From contig NZ_RPFJ01000017.1 of NCBI RefSeq assembly GCF_003813905.1, forward strand, positions 1-64,000: a stretch of 64,000 nt of DNA, read 5' to 3'. Below are positions 1 through 9,084 of this stretch, in pieces; positions within the stretch are counted from its first letter, which is position 1, and the number at the start of each line of letters is the position of its first letter. The translations under genes and the position numbers were made by a program. Origin of the DNA: Aureibaculum marinum. Its GTDB lineage: Bacteria; Bacteroidota; Bacteroidia; Flavobacteriales; Flavobacteriaceae. The notes under the pieces were generated by a model, which had not been told where the DNA came from, searched no databases, and saw only the letters and a program-made list of their open reading frames with translations.

Positions 1-1482
1 TTCAGAAAAATTATTGACAAAGTTTAATGGGTTTTGAATTTCATGAGCAATACCCGCAGTCAATTCTCCTAAACTTGCCATTTTTTCAGATTGAATTAAT
101 TGAGATTGTGTGGCTTTTAGTTCTTCTAAAGATTGATTGAGTTCTGAAGTACGTTCCATTACTTGAGTTTCTAAAGTTTCATTTTGTGAAGCAATTAGCG
201 AACTCTTTTCAGCTTCTACTTTTACAAGTTCCATTGCTTTCTGTTGCATTTCTAAATTCTTCTCTCTCATGCGATAGGCTACATATGCTAACATACCTAA
301 ATAGAGAATGGCCTTAGCTATCACATCAGAATTAACCATGATTAACCTTAAACTAAAATCATCGGCTACATAAGATGACCTTATTAATAGTCCAGTAACA
401 GTTAAGATATAAGATAATGTTAAACTGTACATAAGAACCCGAACAGACATTGCTTTCTTTGCAGACTTGACGGATAAATAGAGTAAGAAAACACCAGTTC
501 CAATTGTTAATAGAAAAAATAGAAAATAGTAGGGAATAAATGGTATGATTAAACTAACTAGAATGAACCACTTTGGGAGTTTACCATAGAAAATTCTGTA
601 GGCAAATAAAAAGCACAATGGGAAATAGTAGTAACCTAAAAAACCTCTAACAAAACTAATGAATACCATGTAATTAGATGGTAGTGTAAATAATAAGCTG
701 TCCCCACCATTGAAAACCACGCTAAGGTTAAATAGTAACATTACAGTGCAAAAAAGAGCTAGAATGAGTAGCTCACGTTCCTTTCTAATCAGAAAATAAA
801 GAAGCCAAAAAAGGATGAAGAAAATAAAAGAACCTAGGAAGTTGAATAAATCTTTATAACCCAAAAAGCTCATATAGTCAAAATAGTCATTCGTTACAAT
901 TCGAGTAGAACCTAATAGAAGGTTTTTTGCAACACCACCATAGGTGCTATAGTCTACATAGTGAATTACCAATGTGTGTACCGTATCAGGTTCTAAAAAT
1001 ATTGGGGTTCTAATTTCGAAATCTTGAATGTGTTCTTTGAATGACGCTCTGTCGTTCCCTTTTTCTCCAAATTGGCGGAATAATTTACCATTTAAATAAA
1101 TGTCTTCTGCAGCATGATCTTCTTTGTCTAAATAGAGTGGAAGTTTTGCTATAGCACTATCAATGGTAAATTGCAATCTAAACCACCCTTCAAATTTGCC
1201 AGAACTATCTGCCATGTCATTAGATATCTGTGAAGGACTTAATCGTTCCCAACCCCTTAAATCAATATTTACAGGAGATGAATCTTTTTCATTGCCCGAT
1301 TTAAATATCCAACCAGCACTATTTTTTAAAGTTAAGCCAAAAAGTGGATCTAAATCTGACTCGGTGAAATGGACGATTGTATCCAGTGCCAATCCGTTTT
1401 TATTTACAGGGTTTTCTTGTCCACTTGCTGTAAATAGCATACAGAAAAATAGACTAATTGATATAAGCGTTTGTCTAATCAT
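1..1482 (-). CDS. Sensor histidine kinase with extracellular jelly-roll-like and multi-TM sensor region (3' end outside window)
   Basis: The reading frame is open for 494 codons from an ATG at 1482 and runs off the left edge, so the ATPase domain is not visible. Residues 1-20 form a signal peptide ending at SGQ. Residues about 30-180 look like an extracellular beta-rich 7TMR-DISM-type domain, followed by about seven hydrophobic helices (roughly 190-390) and a charged coiled coil (about 395-465). The last residues are a HisKA H-box, [17 protein letters not shown], with the phospho-acceptor His near residue 480. In the family this protein autophosphorylates in response to an envelope signal. 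The start ATG overlaps the stop of an upstream kinase remnant, which suggests the two were once translationally coupled. Confidence 0.85.
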   Translation of the reverse strand, partial: MIRQTLISISLFFCMLFTASGQENPVNKNGLALDTIVHFTESDLDPLFGLTLKNSAGWIFKSGNEKDSSPVNIDLRGWERLSPSQISNDMADSSGKFEGWFRLQFTIDSAIAKLPLYLDKEDHAAEDIYLNGKLFRQFGEKGNDRASFKEHIQDFEIRTPIFLEPDTVHTLVIHYVDYSTYGGVAKNLLLGSTRIVTNDYFDYMSFLGYKDLFNFLGSFIFFILFWLLYFLIRKERELLILALFCTVMLLFNLSVVFNGGDSLLFTLPSNYMVFISFVRGFLGYYYFPLCFLFAYRIFYGKLPKWFILVSLIIPFIPYYFLFFLLTIGTGVFLLYLSVKSAKKAMSVRVLMYSLTLSYILTVTGLLIRSSYVADDFSLRLIMVNSDVIAKAILYLGMLAYVAYRMREKNLEMQQKAMELVKVEAEKSSLIASQNETLETQVMERTSELNQSLEELKATQSQLIQSEKMASLGELTAGIAHEIQNPLNFVNNFSE

Positions 1483-1588
1483 TGATACTTAAGTTAATAG
1501 TAAATATAGTAACTTTGTTTTTGTTTGTCTCCACCTTTAATTCCCCACCATGACCACCGGTAATAATTGCATAGCTATTTAAAGAATT
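1475..1588 (-). pseudogene. C-terminal remnant of a second histidine kinase (HATPase tail)
   Basis: In the frame that reads toward lower coordinates from 1588 there are 37 sense codons before TAG at 1475-1477. They include SYAIITGGHGGELKVET followed by a strand ending [11 protein letters not shown]. This matches the end of a HisKA-type ATPase domain (LSYxIV..HGGxLxVET....FTIxLPI). No start codon or preceding N- and G-boxes are present, and a stop at 1589-1591 closes the frame upstream. The stop codon overlaps the start of the kinase gene at 1482 by eight bases. It appears to be the leftover of a tandem kinase whose body was lost when the DUF6090 gene came to lie next to it. Confidence 0.6.
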
Positions 1589-2325
1589 TTATTGGTTTCT
1601 TTAATAATTCTATCCATAGCATTTTCAAGGCCTTCAAGAGCCATTATATGATTTAATATGGCCCAAGATTGATTATCCATCACATTTTCAAATTCTATAT
1701 CCTGAAACATGTTATGGTTATCATGCTTAAGTTTTGTTTTTTTATTCCACTGTAAAAAGCCATAATTGTCTATGTTTTTCATAGAAGCGTTCTTACTTAA
1801 AAAAGGTAAAACAAGATTTTGACCAATTTCATCTAATGTGAGATAGTTTTCTTGATTTTCTTCTAATTTGCTCGACCACTCAAATAGCTTTGCCCGCAAA
1901 GAATCTGAAGAAATTAAATTTAGCTTTCCAGAAGATATTAAGTCTAAAACCACAGCTTGACTTGGTTTATAGGTTCTATAATCTAAAGTTTGTGCTTGTA
2001 GGCTATCCAGATTATATTTATCAAGAATTTCCTTAAGTTCGCCAATTAAATTCATAATGTCTTTTGCAGATGAAAGGATCTTTTTGTGATGCTGAATATA
2101 TTCTTGAAGATTTACCCTATTCTTTTTAAATTCAAAATTTAGACTCTTAACAATGTGCTGCTCGTCTCTTTTATTACCAAATTCATTATTCCAATTATTT
2201 ATTTGAAGTGCTATTAAAATCCCAACAACTACTAGTACAATTTCTCCAATGGCATATTTGAAGTACTTGGAAGTTTTACTTTCTGTAAGAAGTTTTTTTC
2301 GGATGTTTCTAAAGAATTTTATCAT
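1579..2325 (-). CDS. DUF6090 family single-pass membrane protein
   Basis: This 248-aa protein begins MIKFFRNIRKKLL and has one transmembrane helix at about residues 26-43 (IGEIVLVVVGILIALQINNW), the hallmark of the DUF6090 family common in Flavobacteriia. The rest is a charged helical region predicted to lie outside the membrane. No catalytic motif is visible and the family has no established function. Its 3' end overlaps the frame of the kinase remnant by a few bases, so the gene is probably a recent neighbour of that locus. The family assignment is firm because the N-terminal motif is very distinctive; any role is unknown. Confidence 0.8.
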   Translation of the reverse strand: MIKFFRNIRKKLLTESKTSKYFKYAIGEIVLVVVGILIALQINNWNNEFGNKRDEQHIVKSLNFEFKKNRVNLQEYIQHHKKILSSAKDIMNLIGELKEILDKYNLDSLQAQTLDYRTYKPSQAVVLDLISSGKLNLISSDSLRAKLFEWSSKLEENQENYLTLDEIGQNLVLPFLSKNASMKNIDNYGFLQWNKKTKLKHDNHNMFQDIEFENVMDNQSWAILNHIMALEGLENAMDRIIKETNKIL

Positions 2326-2444
2326 ATTTTTGGTTTCTATTTTTTCCGCAATCAGCTATCTTCATCAAATGTCCACAAGACATTCGATTTTGCGAAGGAA
2401 AAATTTTGTTTCGATAATCGGAAAAAATCAATCATAGTTTATAA

Positions 2445-3626
2445 TTAAAGGTAGCTAAGCCACCATTTGCTTTTATTGTTTGTTTTATAGTTCATATATT
2501 TTTTACAGATAGGGTAAAGTAGAAGTATTATACCAATCCAAATTGCATATACTACCAAAAGAGAATAGCCATAAATCAATAGATTTTGATTGATAAAAGA
2601 TTGGGCATCTAAAATCATATTTTTCCATTCACCTCCAAAAATTAAGATTCCAACAATTGCGAACACATGAATTACGAGTACATGCAAGAAATAATAGAAT
2701 AAAGGAACTCGACCAAAAACTAAAAAGAAATTAGTCACTTCGTTTTTAGTAGTTTCAATGGTATATAAAAACAATAATGATGGACCAATGGTAATACATA
2801 GATATAATAGTGACGGTGGGTATTTGGTGACATTAAAAAAGGATATGATTGTTTTGGATGTAGTTTCTTGATGTGTCCAAGGTACTAAATCACCATAAAC
2901 ATTTAAACCTCTTAAACCAAAAAATAAAAGAATGGTACCAACCCCTAAATAGAATAACCATTTTTTGCGAAGACCGACTTCAAAATCTTTTTGATAAAGT
3001 GTACCGAATAAATAACCGAGAGCCATCAGCCCAATCCATGGAATTAGAGGGTAATGAATGAATATTATGGAGTTTGGGCTTAAAACAAAAAGTTTTCCTT
3101 GATGAAAAATATACCAAATGACAGATTGTAAACTTTGACCTTCTAAAACAACTCCATCCATAGCATTATGGCCTGCGACTAATAGAATACCAATAGTGAG
3201 AATTATTTGTTTTGGTAAATAAATTAAAAAAGATAGACATACCATACAAATACCAATAGTCCAAATAACCTGAAGAATTAGAAAGCTATAAGTGAGGTCA
3301 AATGTCCATATCAAATTATTAACGACTACCTCAAGGAAAATGAGCCAAATTCCGCGTGTAAACAAAAATTTAAAAAGCTGAGGTTTTGATTTTTTAGTAC
3401 CGTACAAAAAAGCTGAGGTTCCTGCTAAAAATACAAATACAGGTGCACAATAGTGTGTTATAAAACGTGTAAAAAAAAGGATTGGCGTAGTCGTTTCCAA
3501 ATTAGTAGGATTTGTAAAGAAAGAACCATAATGGAAATAACTACGTACATGATCTAATGCCATGATTACCATAATAACACCTCGTAAGATGTCTATGGAT
3601 TCAATTCGGGTTGATTTTGGTTTCAT
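2445..3626 (-). CDS. DUF1624 / acyltransferase-like multi-pass membrane protein
   Basis: The 393-aa protein starts with ESIDILRGVIMVIMALDHVR, the signature of DUF1624 (heparan-alpha-glucosaminide acetyltransferase catalytic-like) proteins. About ten hydrophobic helices follow. In related families the conserved Asp-His in the first helix sits at an acyl-transfer site, but the bacterial substrate is unknown. Conserved features seen here are the HYCAPVFVFLAG segment in the second helix and a WIGLMALGYLFG helix mid-protein. The ATG at 3626 fits the family start exactly. It lies upstream of DUF6090 on the same strand with about 120 bp between them; co-transcription is possible but not shown. Confidence 0.8.
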   Translation of the reverse strand: MKPKSTRIESIDILRGVIMVIMALDHVRSYFHYGSFFTNPTNLETTTPILFFTRFITHYCAPVFVFLAGTSAFLYGTKKSKPQLFKFLFTRGIWLIFLEVVVNNLIWTFDLTYSFLILQVIWTIGICMVCLSFLIYLPKQIILTIGILLVAGHNAMDGVVLEGQSLQSVIWYIFHQGKLFVLSPNSIIFIHYPLIPWIGLMALGYLFGTLYQKDFEVGLRKKWLFYLGVGTILLFFGLRGLNVYGDLVPWTHQETTSKTIISFFNVTKYPPSLLYLCITIGPSLLFLYTIETTKNEVTNFFLVFGRVPLFYYFLHVLVIHVFAIVGILIFGGEWKNMILDAQSFINQNLLIYGYSLLVVYAIWIGIILLLYPICKKYMNYKTNNKSKWWLSYL

Positions 3627-3803
3627 AGTCCCTAGAACGGGTATTTAGTTAATTGACTTTTTAATTTTTTAGATATACTCCGTTCATTAATTCCTTCCTC
3701 TTTATATTTTATTCAAAGTGTGTAAGTTACAATTTTTAAACAAAGGTTTTACGTTTAACTGCTGATTTATAATTTGTTATTAAATCGGGATATGTGTAAA
3801 CTT

Positions 3804-3930
3804 CTATGTTTGCATAGCATCCGCTAATTTTTTGGTATCAGCATACTTTTGAAATTTGTCAATTTTGTTGTCTTTTAAAGTCCAAAAATATGCTACTAGA
3901 GTATTGTAGGGTTTTCCTGTTTCTTAGTTT
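3804..3930 (-). pseudogene. Decayed C-terminal fragment of a SnoaL-like gene
   Basis: The 428-bp stretch 3627-4055 has no intact gene. Read on the minus strand, 3804-3930 gives ETGKPYN..., then WTLKDNKIDKFQKYADTKKL, ending at TAG (3804-3806). This is clearly homologous to the last 40 residues of the intact protein at 6067-6945 (KTGKYYN..., WSLKDNKIVKFQQYADTKKL). A TAA at 3924-3926 interrupts the frame where the intact gene has a Lys codon, and nothing recognisable remains upstream. It is therefore the tail of a duplicated copy that has decayed. I see no other structure in the rest of this gap. Confidence 0.7.
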
Positions 3931-4055
3931 TTACTCCCTTTTAATTTCTCTTGTTTTTTTAAAGAACCCTAATTGACATTTTTTTTAGATCAAATTAATT
4001 TTGGTATTCATCTATTCCATAAACTTTGAATTCGTGTTATTTTGCGTGTTACCAA

Positions 4056-5885
4056 TCAATTACCTTTTTGATTGATTATCCATTGGTTTACATTGTCTTC
4101 TAGTACATTTAACGGAATTGAACCACTACCAAGAACTACATCATGAAATGACCTAATATCAAATTTATCTTTAAGGGTTTCTTCAGATTTCTTTCTAAGT
4201 TCTTTTAATTTTAGTTCACCAATTTTGTAAGCTAAGGCTTGTCCGGGCCAAGCGATATACCTATCGATTTCAACCACAATATCATTTTCATTTTTTCCGG
4301 AATTCTTTAAGAAATAGTCAATGGCTTCTTGTCTTGTCCATCCAAAAGCATGAATACCTGTATCAACCACCAAACGCATAGCACGCCACATTTCATACGT
4401 CAATTGTCCGTATTGAGAATAGGGGTCTTTGTACATTCCAAGTTCTGGACCTAAACTTTCAGAGTATAGTCCCCAACCTTCAATAAACGCTGTGAAATTA
4501 AGCATGGTTCTAAACTCTGGAACGTTCTCTAACTCTTGGGCAATTGAAATTTGTAAGTGATGGCCAGGCACGGCTTAATGAATAGTCAACGCTTCCATCT
4601 CCCATTTTGGTCTCGATTTTAAGTTATAGGTATTCGCAAAGAAATAGCCTGCCAGACCTGTCTGCAAAGAACCTGGATTATAATAGGCAGTTGTGCTAGC
4701 TTTCTCTGAATAAGCAGGAACTTTTTTTACTCCATAAGGAAGTCTTGGTAGTTTTCTAAAAAGTTGGGGTAAGACAGGATCTAGTTTTTTGCAAATGTCA
4801 CGATAAGCCGAAAGTAATTCTTCGGGCGTATTAAAATAAAACTGAGGGTCTTCTTTTAGGAACTTATTAAATGCATTTAAATTTCCTTTGAATCCTATCT
4901 CAGATTTCACCTTTTCCATTTCGACTAATATTCTCGCAACTTCTGATAGACCTAAGTCGTGGATTTCCTGAGCCGTCATATTTGTGGTGGTATGAAACTT
5001 TATTTGTTCATTATACCAAGCTGTCCCATTTGGTAATTCACTTATACCATAGGTGTCTCTTGTGTTGGGTAAATAGGTATCCGTCATAAAACTCCTGAAC
5101 TTTTCTAAAGCTGGGTTTACACTTTTCTCAATAATCATTTTCACCTTTTCTTTTAAAACATCATTTCCTTCTAAGTTTGCAAAAGGTGTATAAAAAAGGC
5201 TTTCTATTGAATTTTTAGCAATCATGCTTTTTAATTGCTCGGGTACTTGTACTACAGTATTTCGTGGCATTACGATTCCCTTTTCAATACCTTCAGATAA
5301 GGTTATTTCAATATTTTGTAGAAGTTGTGGTATTCCCTTAAGTCTAGCTATAATGTCTTCTAATGCTTTTGATGAATTGGTTGGCATCATTTGAATTATT
5401 GCGGGGATATACGTATGAATGCCCTGAATTTGATCTATAATTAAATACTGTTCTGGAAACTGGCTATTCAAATCATATTGGTCGCCAACAGAGCGATTAA
5501 AAATGCTGAAATTAATCTTATCATCATCTGTTAACTTATCCAGGTTAAACCAGTTTTTAGATTCGTTAAAAATCTTTAGAACCGCTAAGTTTTTTTTAGT
5601 TCCTTCTGGTGAAACGTCATCCCATAAATGATTGAATCCAGGTTTTCCAAAAAAAGTAGCCCTTGCGGGAGATGCTTCTAATTGACTCTTTGTATAGACT
5701 TCAAAAAGCACCTTTATACGTTCACTTTCACTACTGAAATTTTTACTGTCTTTTATATAGGCGAGTTTTTCGATAATAGTACCATCAGGTAGATTTGTTT
5801 CTTGAGCATATCCGTAAATAGTCATTATAAGAAAGAAAGCTAGGCTTAACAAAAAAAATATATGCTTCTTGATGATTTTTTTCAT
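4056..5885 (-). pseudogene. DUF885 family secreted protein interrupted by one in-frame stop
   Basis: A signal peptide (residues 1-28, ending YGYAQ) is followed by a DUF885 domain. The frame is open for 436 codons, meets TAA at 4575-4577, then continues in the same frame for another 173 sense codons to a stop at 4056, giving the family's usual length of about 610. Around the stop the sequence reads EALTIH-stop-AVPGHHLQ, where the family has HEAVPGHH. A single G-to-T change (GAA to TAA) would explain it, and it hits the conserved Glu of this metalloprotease-like motif. The downstream part could only restart at a GTG (4571) and would lack the N-terminal two thirds. The gene is a fresh pseudogene or carries a sequencing error. 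Confidence 0.8.
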
Positions 5886-6066
5886 GTTGTTTTATTTTAA
5901 AATTATGTTTCTAAGATTAATCAATTAACGTGTTTTGCTTTTTCAATTTATTCTTTTTTCAATCTATGTTCTAACCTGCTGTTCTAAAACAGAAAGCAAC
6001 ACATCATCAATGGGGAGAGAGGATTGATATAGAATTAGTGTAATGAATTAACCATTTTTAGTCAAA

Positions 6067-6945
6067 TTATATTTTCTCAGCATCCGTCAATTTTTTGGTA
6101 TCGGCATATTGTTGAAATTTGACAATTTTATTGTCTTTTAAAGACCATAAATGTGCAACTTGTGCATTGTAATATTTTCCTGTTTTTTTGTTTTTAGCAT
6201 CATATCTTAAAGTAGCTAACACTTTGTTGTTACTCATTTCATGAAGTTCAATATCAGATAGTTTAAAATATTCATGATTGGCTACGAGACGTGCAAAAAC
6301 ACCATTTAAAATAGCATCCGGACCAATGTATGGATTGCCATCAGCATAACTATTTCCTTCTGCTTCGTTCCAAACAATTGCGGCGTCCATCGTACCAAGA
6401 ACGGAGGACATGTCTCCAGTTGAAAATGCATTATAAAGTGCATCTATAATAGTAATGTTATTAGGGTTAGAAACTAACCCTAATTGCTCAATAAAAATGG
6501 CATTATCCATAAAATCTTGTTCTTTAGCAATTTTCCCATTTTTCATTTTTATAAGCGTAACACCATCAATATTTACTAATTTTCCTGTGGCAGGTATACC
6601 AAAGAAATCACCAGTATGTTTACCTTTAAAATTCCAATGTTTCACCATTTTTTCTCCTTGACCAAAAATATCTATAATAGAAAATTCTATATCAGAAAAG
6701 CCGATTAGGAAATTTTGATAATAGCCTTTAAAATCATTAACTCCAATAATATTTTCAGTATTTGAAACAAGTATAATATCGGTATCAAAATAGATGTCAT
6801 TGATAAGATCAATTTGACCTTGGTTAAGAATTTTATCCCATATATGTTCATACATTTTTATGTTACTTTCAGTAGAATGTTTTTGTCCGTAAGATATTGA
6901 TATGGTAAGTATAGCAAATACAAATAAAAAGTTTTTTGTTTTCAT
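6067..6945 (-). CDS. Secreted protein with two SnoaL/NTF2-like domains
   Basis: The 292-aa protein has a signal peptide (1-20, cut after ISYG). An N-terminal SnoaL-like ester-cyclase domain spans about residues 28-155, with the typical GKHTGDFFGIPATGK and GKIAKEQDFMD motifs. A second NTF2-like domain (about 162-285) contains the strand VAHLWSLKDNKIVKFQQYAD. Ester-cyclase-like folds bind small hydrophobic ligands; no specific reaction can be assigned. The tail is duplicated in decayed form at 3804-3930. It belongs to a cluster of four secreted small proteins on the minus strand (6067-9084), three with this fold, so a shared role in handling small molecules or stress is an inference only. Confidence 0.75.
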   Translation of the reverse strand: MKTKNFLFVFAILTISISYGQKHSTESNIKMYEHIWDKILNQGQIDLINDIYFDTDIILVSNTENIIGVNDFKGYYQNFLIGFSDIEFSIIDIFGQGEKMVKHWNFKGKHTGDFFGIPATGKLVNIDGVTLIKMKNGKIAKEQDFMDNAIFIEQLGLVSNPNNITIIDALYNAFSTGDMSSVLGTMDAAIVWNEAEGNSYADGNPYIGPDAILNGVFARLVANHEYFKLSDIELHEMSNNKVLATLRYDAKNKKTGKYYNAQVAHLWSLKDNKIVKFQQYADTKKLTDAEKI

Positions 6946-7043
6946 AGTTTAGGGAGTATATATATATTTAATTAAAGGTTTTATTTTTGGTACAAAATGT
7001 TATCTAGAACTTTTTCAGATAGCTTTTATTGGTTACTAAGTTG

Positions 7044-7229
7044 TCATCTGAATTGAAAACTTTGTTGTAAAAATGTTTTGGTTACATAACTTTCACTAAA
7101 ATCATAATCTCCAGTAATTACTTCTTTTTTTATAGTTATTAAATTTTTAAGGTTAACTGTTTTGGAAGAGTTAAGTGCGTCCTTAGTTTTTTTATAATAT
7201 TTAGGAGTGTTATAAAAATTCAGTATCAT
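7044..7229 (-). CDS. Hypothetical 61-aa protein, start overlapping upstream stop
   Basis: This short frame encodes a basic, Ser/Thr/Lys-rich peptide without signal sequence, membrane segment or known motif. I do not recognise it. The only support is its position: the ATG overlaps the TGA of the 7226-7744 gene in an ATGA arrangement, which is typical of translational coupling. It could equally be a chance frame, or the tail of a decayed gene like the fragment at 3804-3930. Confidence 0.25.
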   Translation of the reverse strand: MILNFYNTPKYYKKTKDALNSSKTVNLKNLITIKKEVITGDYDFSESYVTKTFLQQSFQFR

Positions 7230-7744
7230 TCTTCAGACTGGTCTTCATTAGCTAATTTTTCTTTATCAGCTTCTATAGTTTGAAGATTTAATACGATTTC
7301 TGTTGGGTCCCAATATCCATACTCTTTAACAATTTTTCCATCTACAAATTGATAGGTTAGATGTATGGGCATTTCAATTTTTTTACCATTTCCAGCCAAT
7401 GTTGCATTCCATTCTAACCAACAATTCACCCAGGTATCACCGTCATCAGTAAGTACCATTTCATATTCAGGATCTTCGTTAGAAAACATTCTAGATGTAT
7501 AAAGGGCTTCCCTTTCTTGATGATATGTTTTTACTTCAGCTGGTGACATCGGGTTATCATTCGTATTGTAAAATGTTTTTGAGCTATCAGCATAGATGCT
7601 TATATCAATTGTCTTTTTGTTATAATTATCAATAAGCATTTTTACTGTTTCAATCTCTGGTGATTGTTGTGTGTAGCGTTTCATTTGCTTTTCACAAGCA
7701 GTAAATAAAACTATTGCTAGTGCTAAAAAGATAAGCTTTTTCAT
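7226..7744 (-). CDS. NTF2-like lipoprotein
   Basis: The 172-aa product starts with a lipoprotein signal, MKKLIFLALAIVLFTACEKQ, with the acylated Cys at residue 17. The remainder has an NTF2/SnoaL-like layout: an N-terminal helix (ETVKMLIDNYNKKTID), a central TWVNCWLEWNATLAGNGKKIEMP strand pair and a C-terminal VDGKIVKEYGYWDP strand. The fold normally forms a ligand-binding cone. It lies 20 bp downstream of the 7764-8531 gene on the same strand and is probably co-transcribed with it. The substrate is unknown. Confidence 0.65.
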   Translation of the reverse strand: MKKLIFLALAIVLFTACEKQMKRYTQQSPEIETVKMLIDNYNKKTIDISIYADSSKTFYNTNDNPMSPAEVKTYHQEREALYTSRMFSNEDPEYEMVLTDDGDTWVNCWLEWNATLAGNGKKIEMPIHLTYQFVDGKIVKEYGYWDPTEIVLNLQTIEADKEKLANEDQSEE

Positions 7745-7763
7745 GATTTATTTTTTTTAATTA

Positions 7764-8531
7764 TTATTTTGCTGTATAGCCCAAATCTGGACGCATCCAT
7801 CCGGATGTAGTTTCATATTTATCCAATAAAAGGAACATTTCTCCCATTAGTTTTTTGCCTTCATCACCAAGGAGAGTCTCTGTTTGATTAGATAATTCGA
7901 TATAAGATTTTTCATCTTTGGCTGAAATAGTAACAAGATAATAGTCGCCCATAGTTCCAAATCCGTTATAGTAAATTCTAAAATATTCTTTAGCTCCTTT
8001 TTTTTGATAAAGAGCTTTTATTTCTTTAATTTTTGCTTTCAATTTGGTAATATTACTAGGAGTAACATGTAAGAAATGCCATTTTCTATAATTTTGTCCT
8101 GCTGTATTCGTGGTTAGTCCGTTAGGCATATAAGAAAGTTCAGGGGTTAACACAACAACACGGTCTCCATGTTTATCATAGCATTCGTTAAATCGTCTAA
8201 AAAGGTCATTAAATTTATCTTCACCCATTTTATCCGCTAAAGGAGCTAAAGGATTCTTGTCAAAGTCGCTCATATTGTTGATTGGAGTAATGCTTAAATA
8301 TGTACCATTATTTACACGGGCAGTGGCCCAATCAGCCCCTTTAAGGTTATGTTTTTTGCAGGCTTCAATAAATTCTTTTGTGATTTTTTCATAATCGCCT
8401 TGTTTAGAAGGTTTTACTTGGTCTTCATGAATCCAATAGGATTGGCGATTATTAGTTTCTTGTGCGTTTAAGGTCACTGGACTTAGCATAAACACAAGTG
8501 CTAAGATTAGTATTGTTTTCATAGTTTTCAT
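7764..8531 (-). CDS. Hypothetical secreted protein
   Basis: This 255-aa protein has a signal peptide ending VTLNAQ at about residue 24. The mature part contains QSYWIHEDQVKPSKQGDYEK near its start and ends in GWMRPDLGYTAK. Such a layout (a YWIHED...KP opening and a later HFLHVTPSNITKLK repeat-like element) suggests two related alpha/beta halves, perhaps a dimeric alpha-beta barrel-like fold as seen in small ligand-handling proteins. I do not recognise a named family. It sits between an NTF2-like lipoprotein and an ester-cyclase lipoprotein in one minus-strand run. An alternative ATG three codons downstream is equally plausible. Confidence 0.6.
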   Translation of the reverse strand: MKTMKTILILALVFMLSPVTLNAQETNNRQSYWIHEDQVKPSKQGDYEKITKEFIEACKKHNLKGADWATARVNNGTYLSITPINNMSDFDKNPLAPLADKMGEDKFNDLFRRFNECYDKHGDRVVVLTPELSYMPNGLTTNTAGQNYRKWHFLHVTPSNITKLKAKIKEIKALYQKKGAKEYFRIYYNGFGTMGDYYLVTISAKDEKSYIELSNQTETLLGDEGKKLMGEMFLLLDKYETTSGWMRPDLGYTAK

Positions 8532-8571
8532 AATTATCTGTTTTAAGGTTTGTTATAAATGTTAATTTAGT

Positions 8572-9084
8572 TTATTCAGTAATAGGTAGATTTAGTGTAA
8601 AACCTAATTGTTGTAATAAATCCAGTTTATTGTAAAACACATCTTCTCTATATATTTTGCCTTCTTTATCAAAAAAAAGATGTGAAATTCCGTTTACTTT
8701 TACTTTTTTTCCAGTGGCATTAATTTCTCCAAAAGTTCCTGTATGTGTCCCTGTAAATATCCATACGATAAAGGCTTCATTACCTTTTATAAGTTGAGTT
8801 GGAAAAGTAAAAGTCATATCAGGAAAGCCATTGAGAAAAACATGCATATTGGATTTGTGTTCACTAATATTTGATACCATTTGAATTCCATTCATATTCC
8901 TGATAAAAGATTCTGAAAGTAACGTATCAACTCTATTTTTACCTATACTATTTTGAGTTAATAAATAACTAGAAACCTGATTTTTAAAATTAGGAACAGC
9001 TTTATTTTTAGTCGTTTTATTAGTATGGTTACAAGAAACCATTAAAAAGAGTGTAAGAACATAAGTAGAGATGATAATTCGCAT
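8572..9084 (-). CDS. Ester-cyclase (SnoaL-like) lipoprotein
   Basis: The 170-aa product opens with a lipoprotein signal (LTLFLMVSCNH, Cys about 18). A single SnoaL-like domain follows, recognisable from FPDMTFTFPTQLI, GTHTGTFGEINATGKKVKV and GKIYREDVFYNKLDLLQQLG, the same motif series as the first domain of the 6067-6945 protein. The two are therefore paralogous. It is the first gene of the minus-strand secreted-protein run and is divergent from the TPR histidine kinase at 9260, with a 175-bp intergenic region that must hold both promoters. Confidence 0.75.
   Translation of the reverse strand: MRIIISTYVLTLFLMVSCNHTNKTTKNKAVPNFKNQVSSYLLTQNSIGKNRVDTLLSESFIRNMNGIQMVSNISEHKSNMHVFLNGFPDMTFTFPTQLIKGNEAFIVWIFTGTHTGTFGEINATGKKVKVNGISHLFFDKEGKIYREDVFYNKLDLLQQLGFTLNLPITE

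Noticed and set aside
4575-4577. Recoding of the DUF885 stop codon (selenocysteine or pyrrolysine)
   Set aside because: The codon is TAA, not TGA or TAG, and the family has Glu here. A point mutation is simpler.
5940-6060. Possible gene remnant reading SSLPIDDVLLSVLEQQVRT on the minus strand
   Set aside because: Twenty-six codons closed by a stop, with no start codon and no family I can match; chance cannot be excluded.
7764-8531. Assignment of the 255-aa secreted protein to a named enzyme family
   Set aside because: The two-half layout suggests a dimeric alpha-beta barrel, but no diagnostic motif is present.
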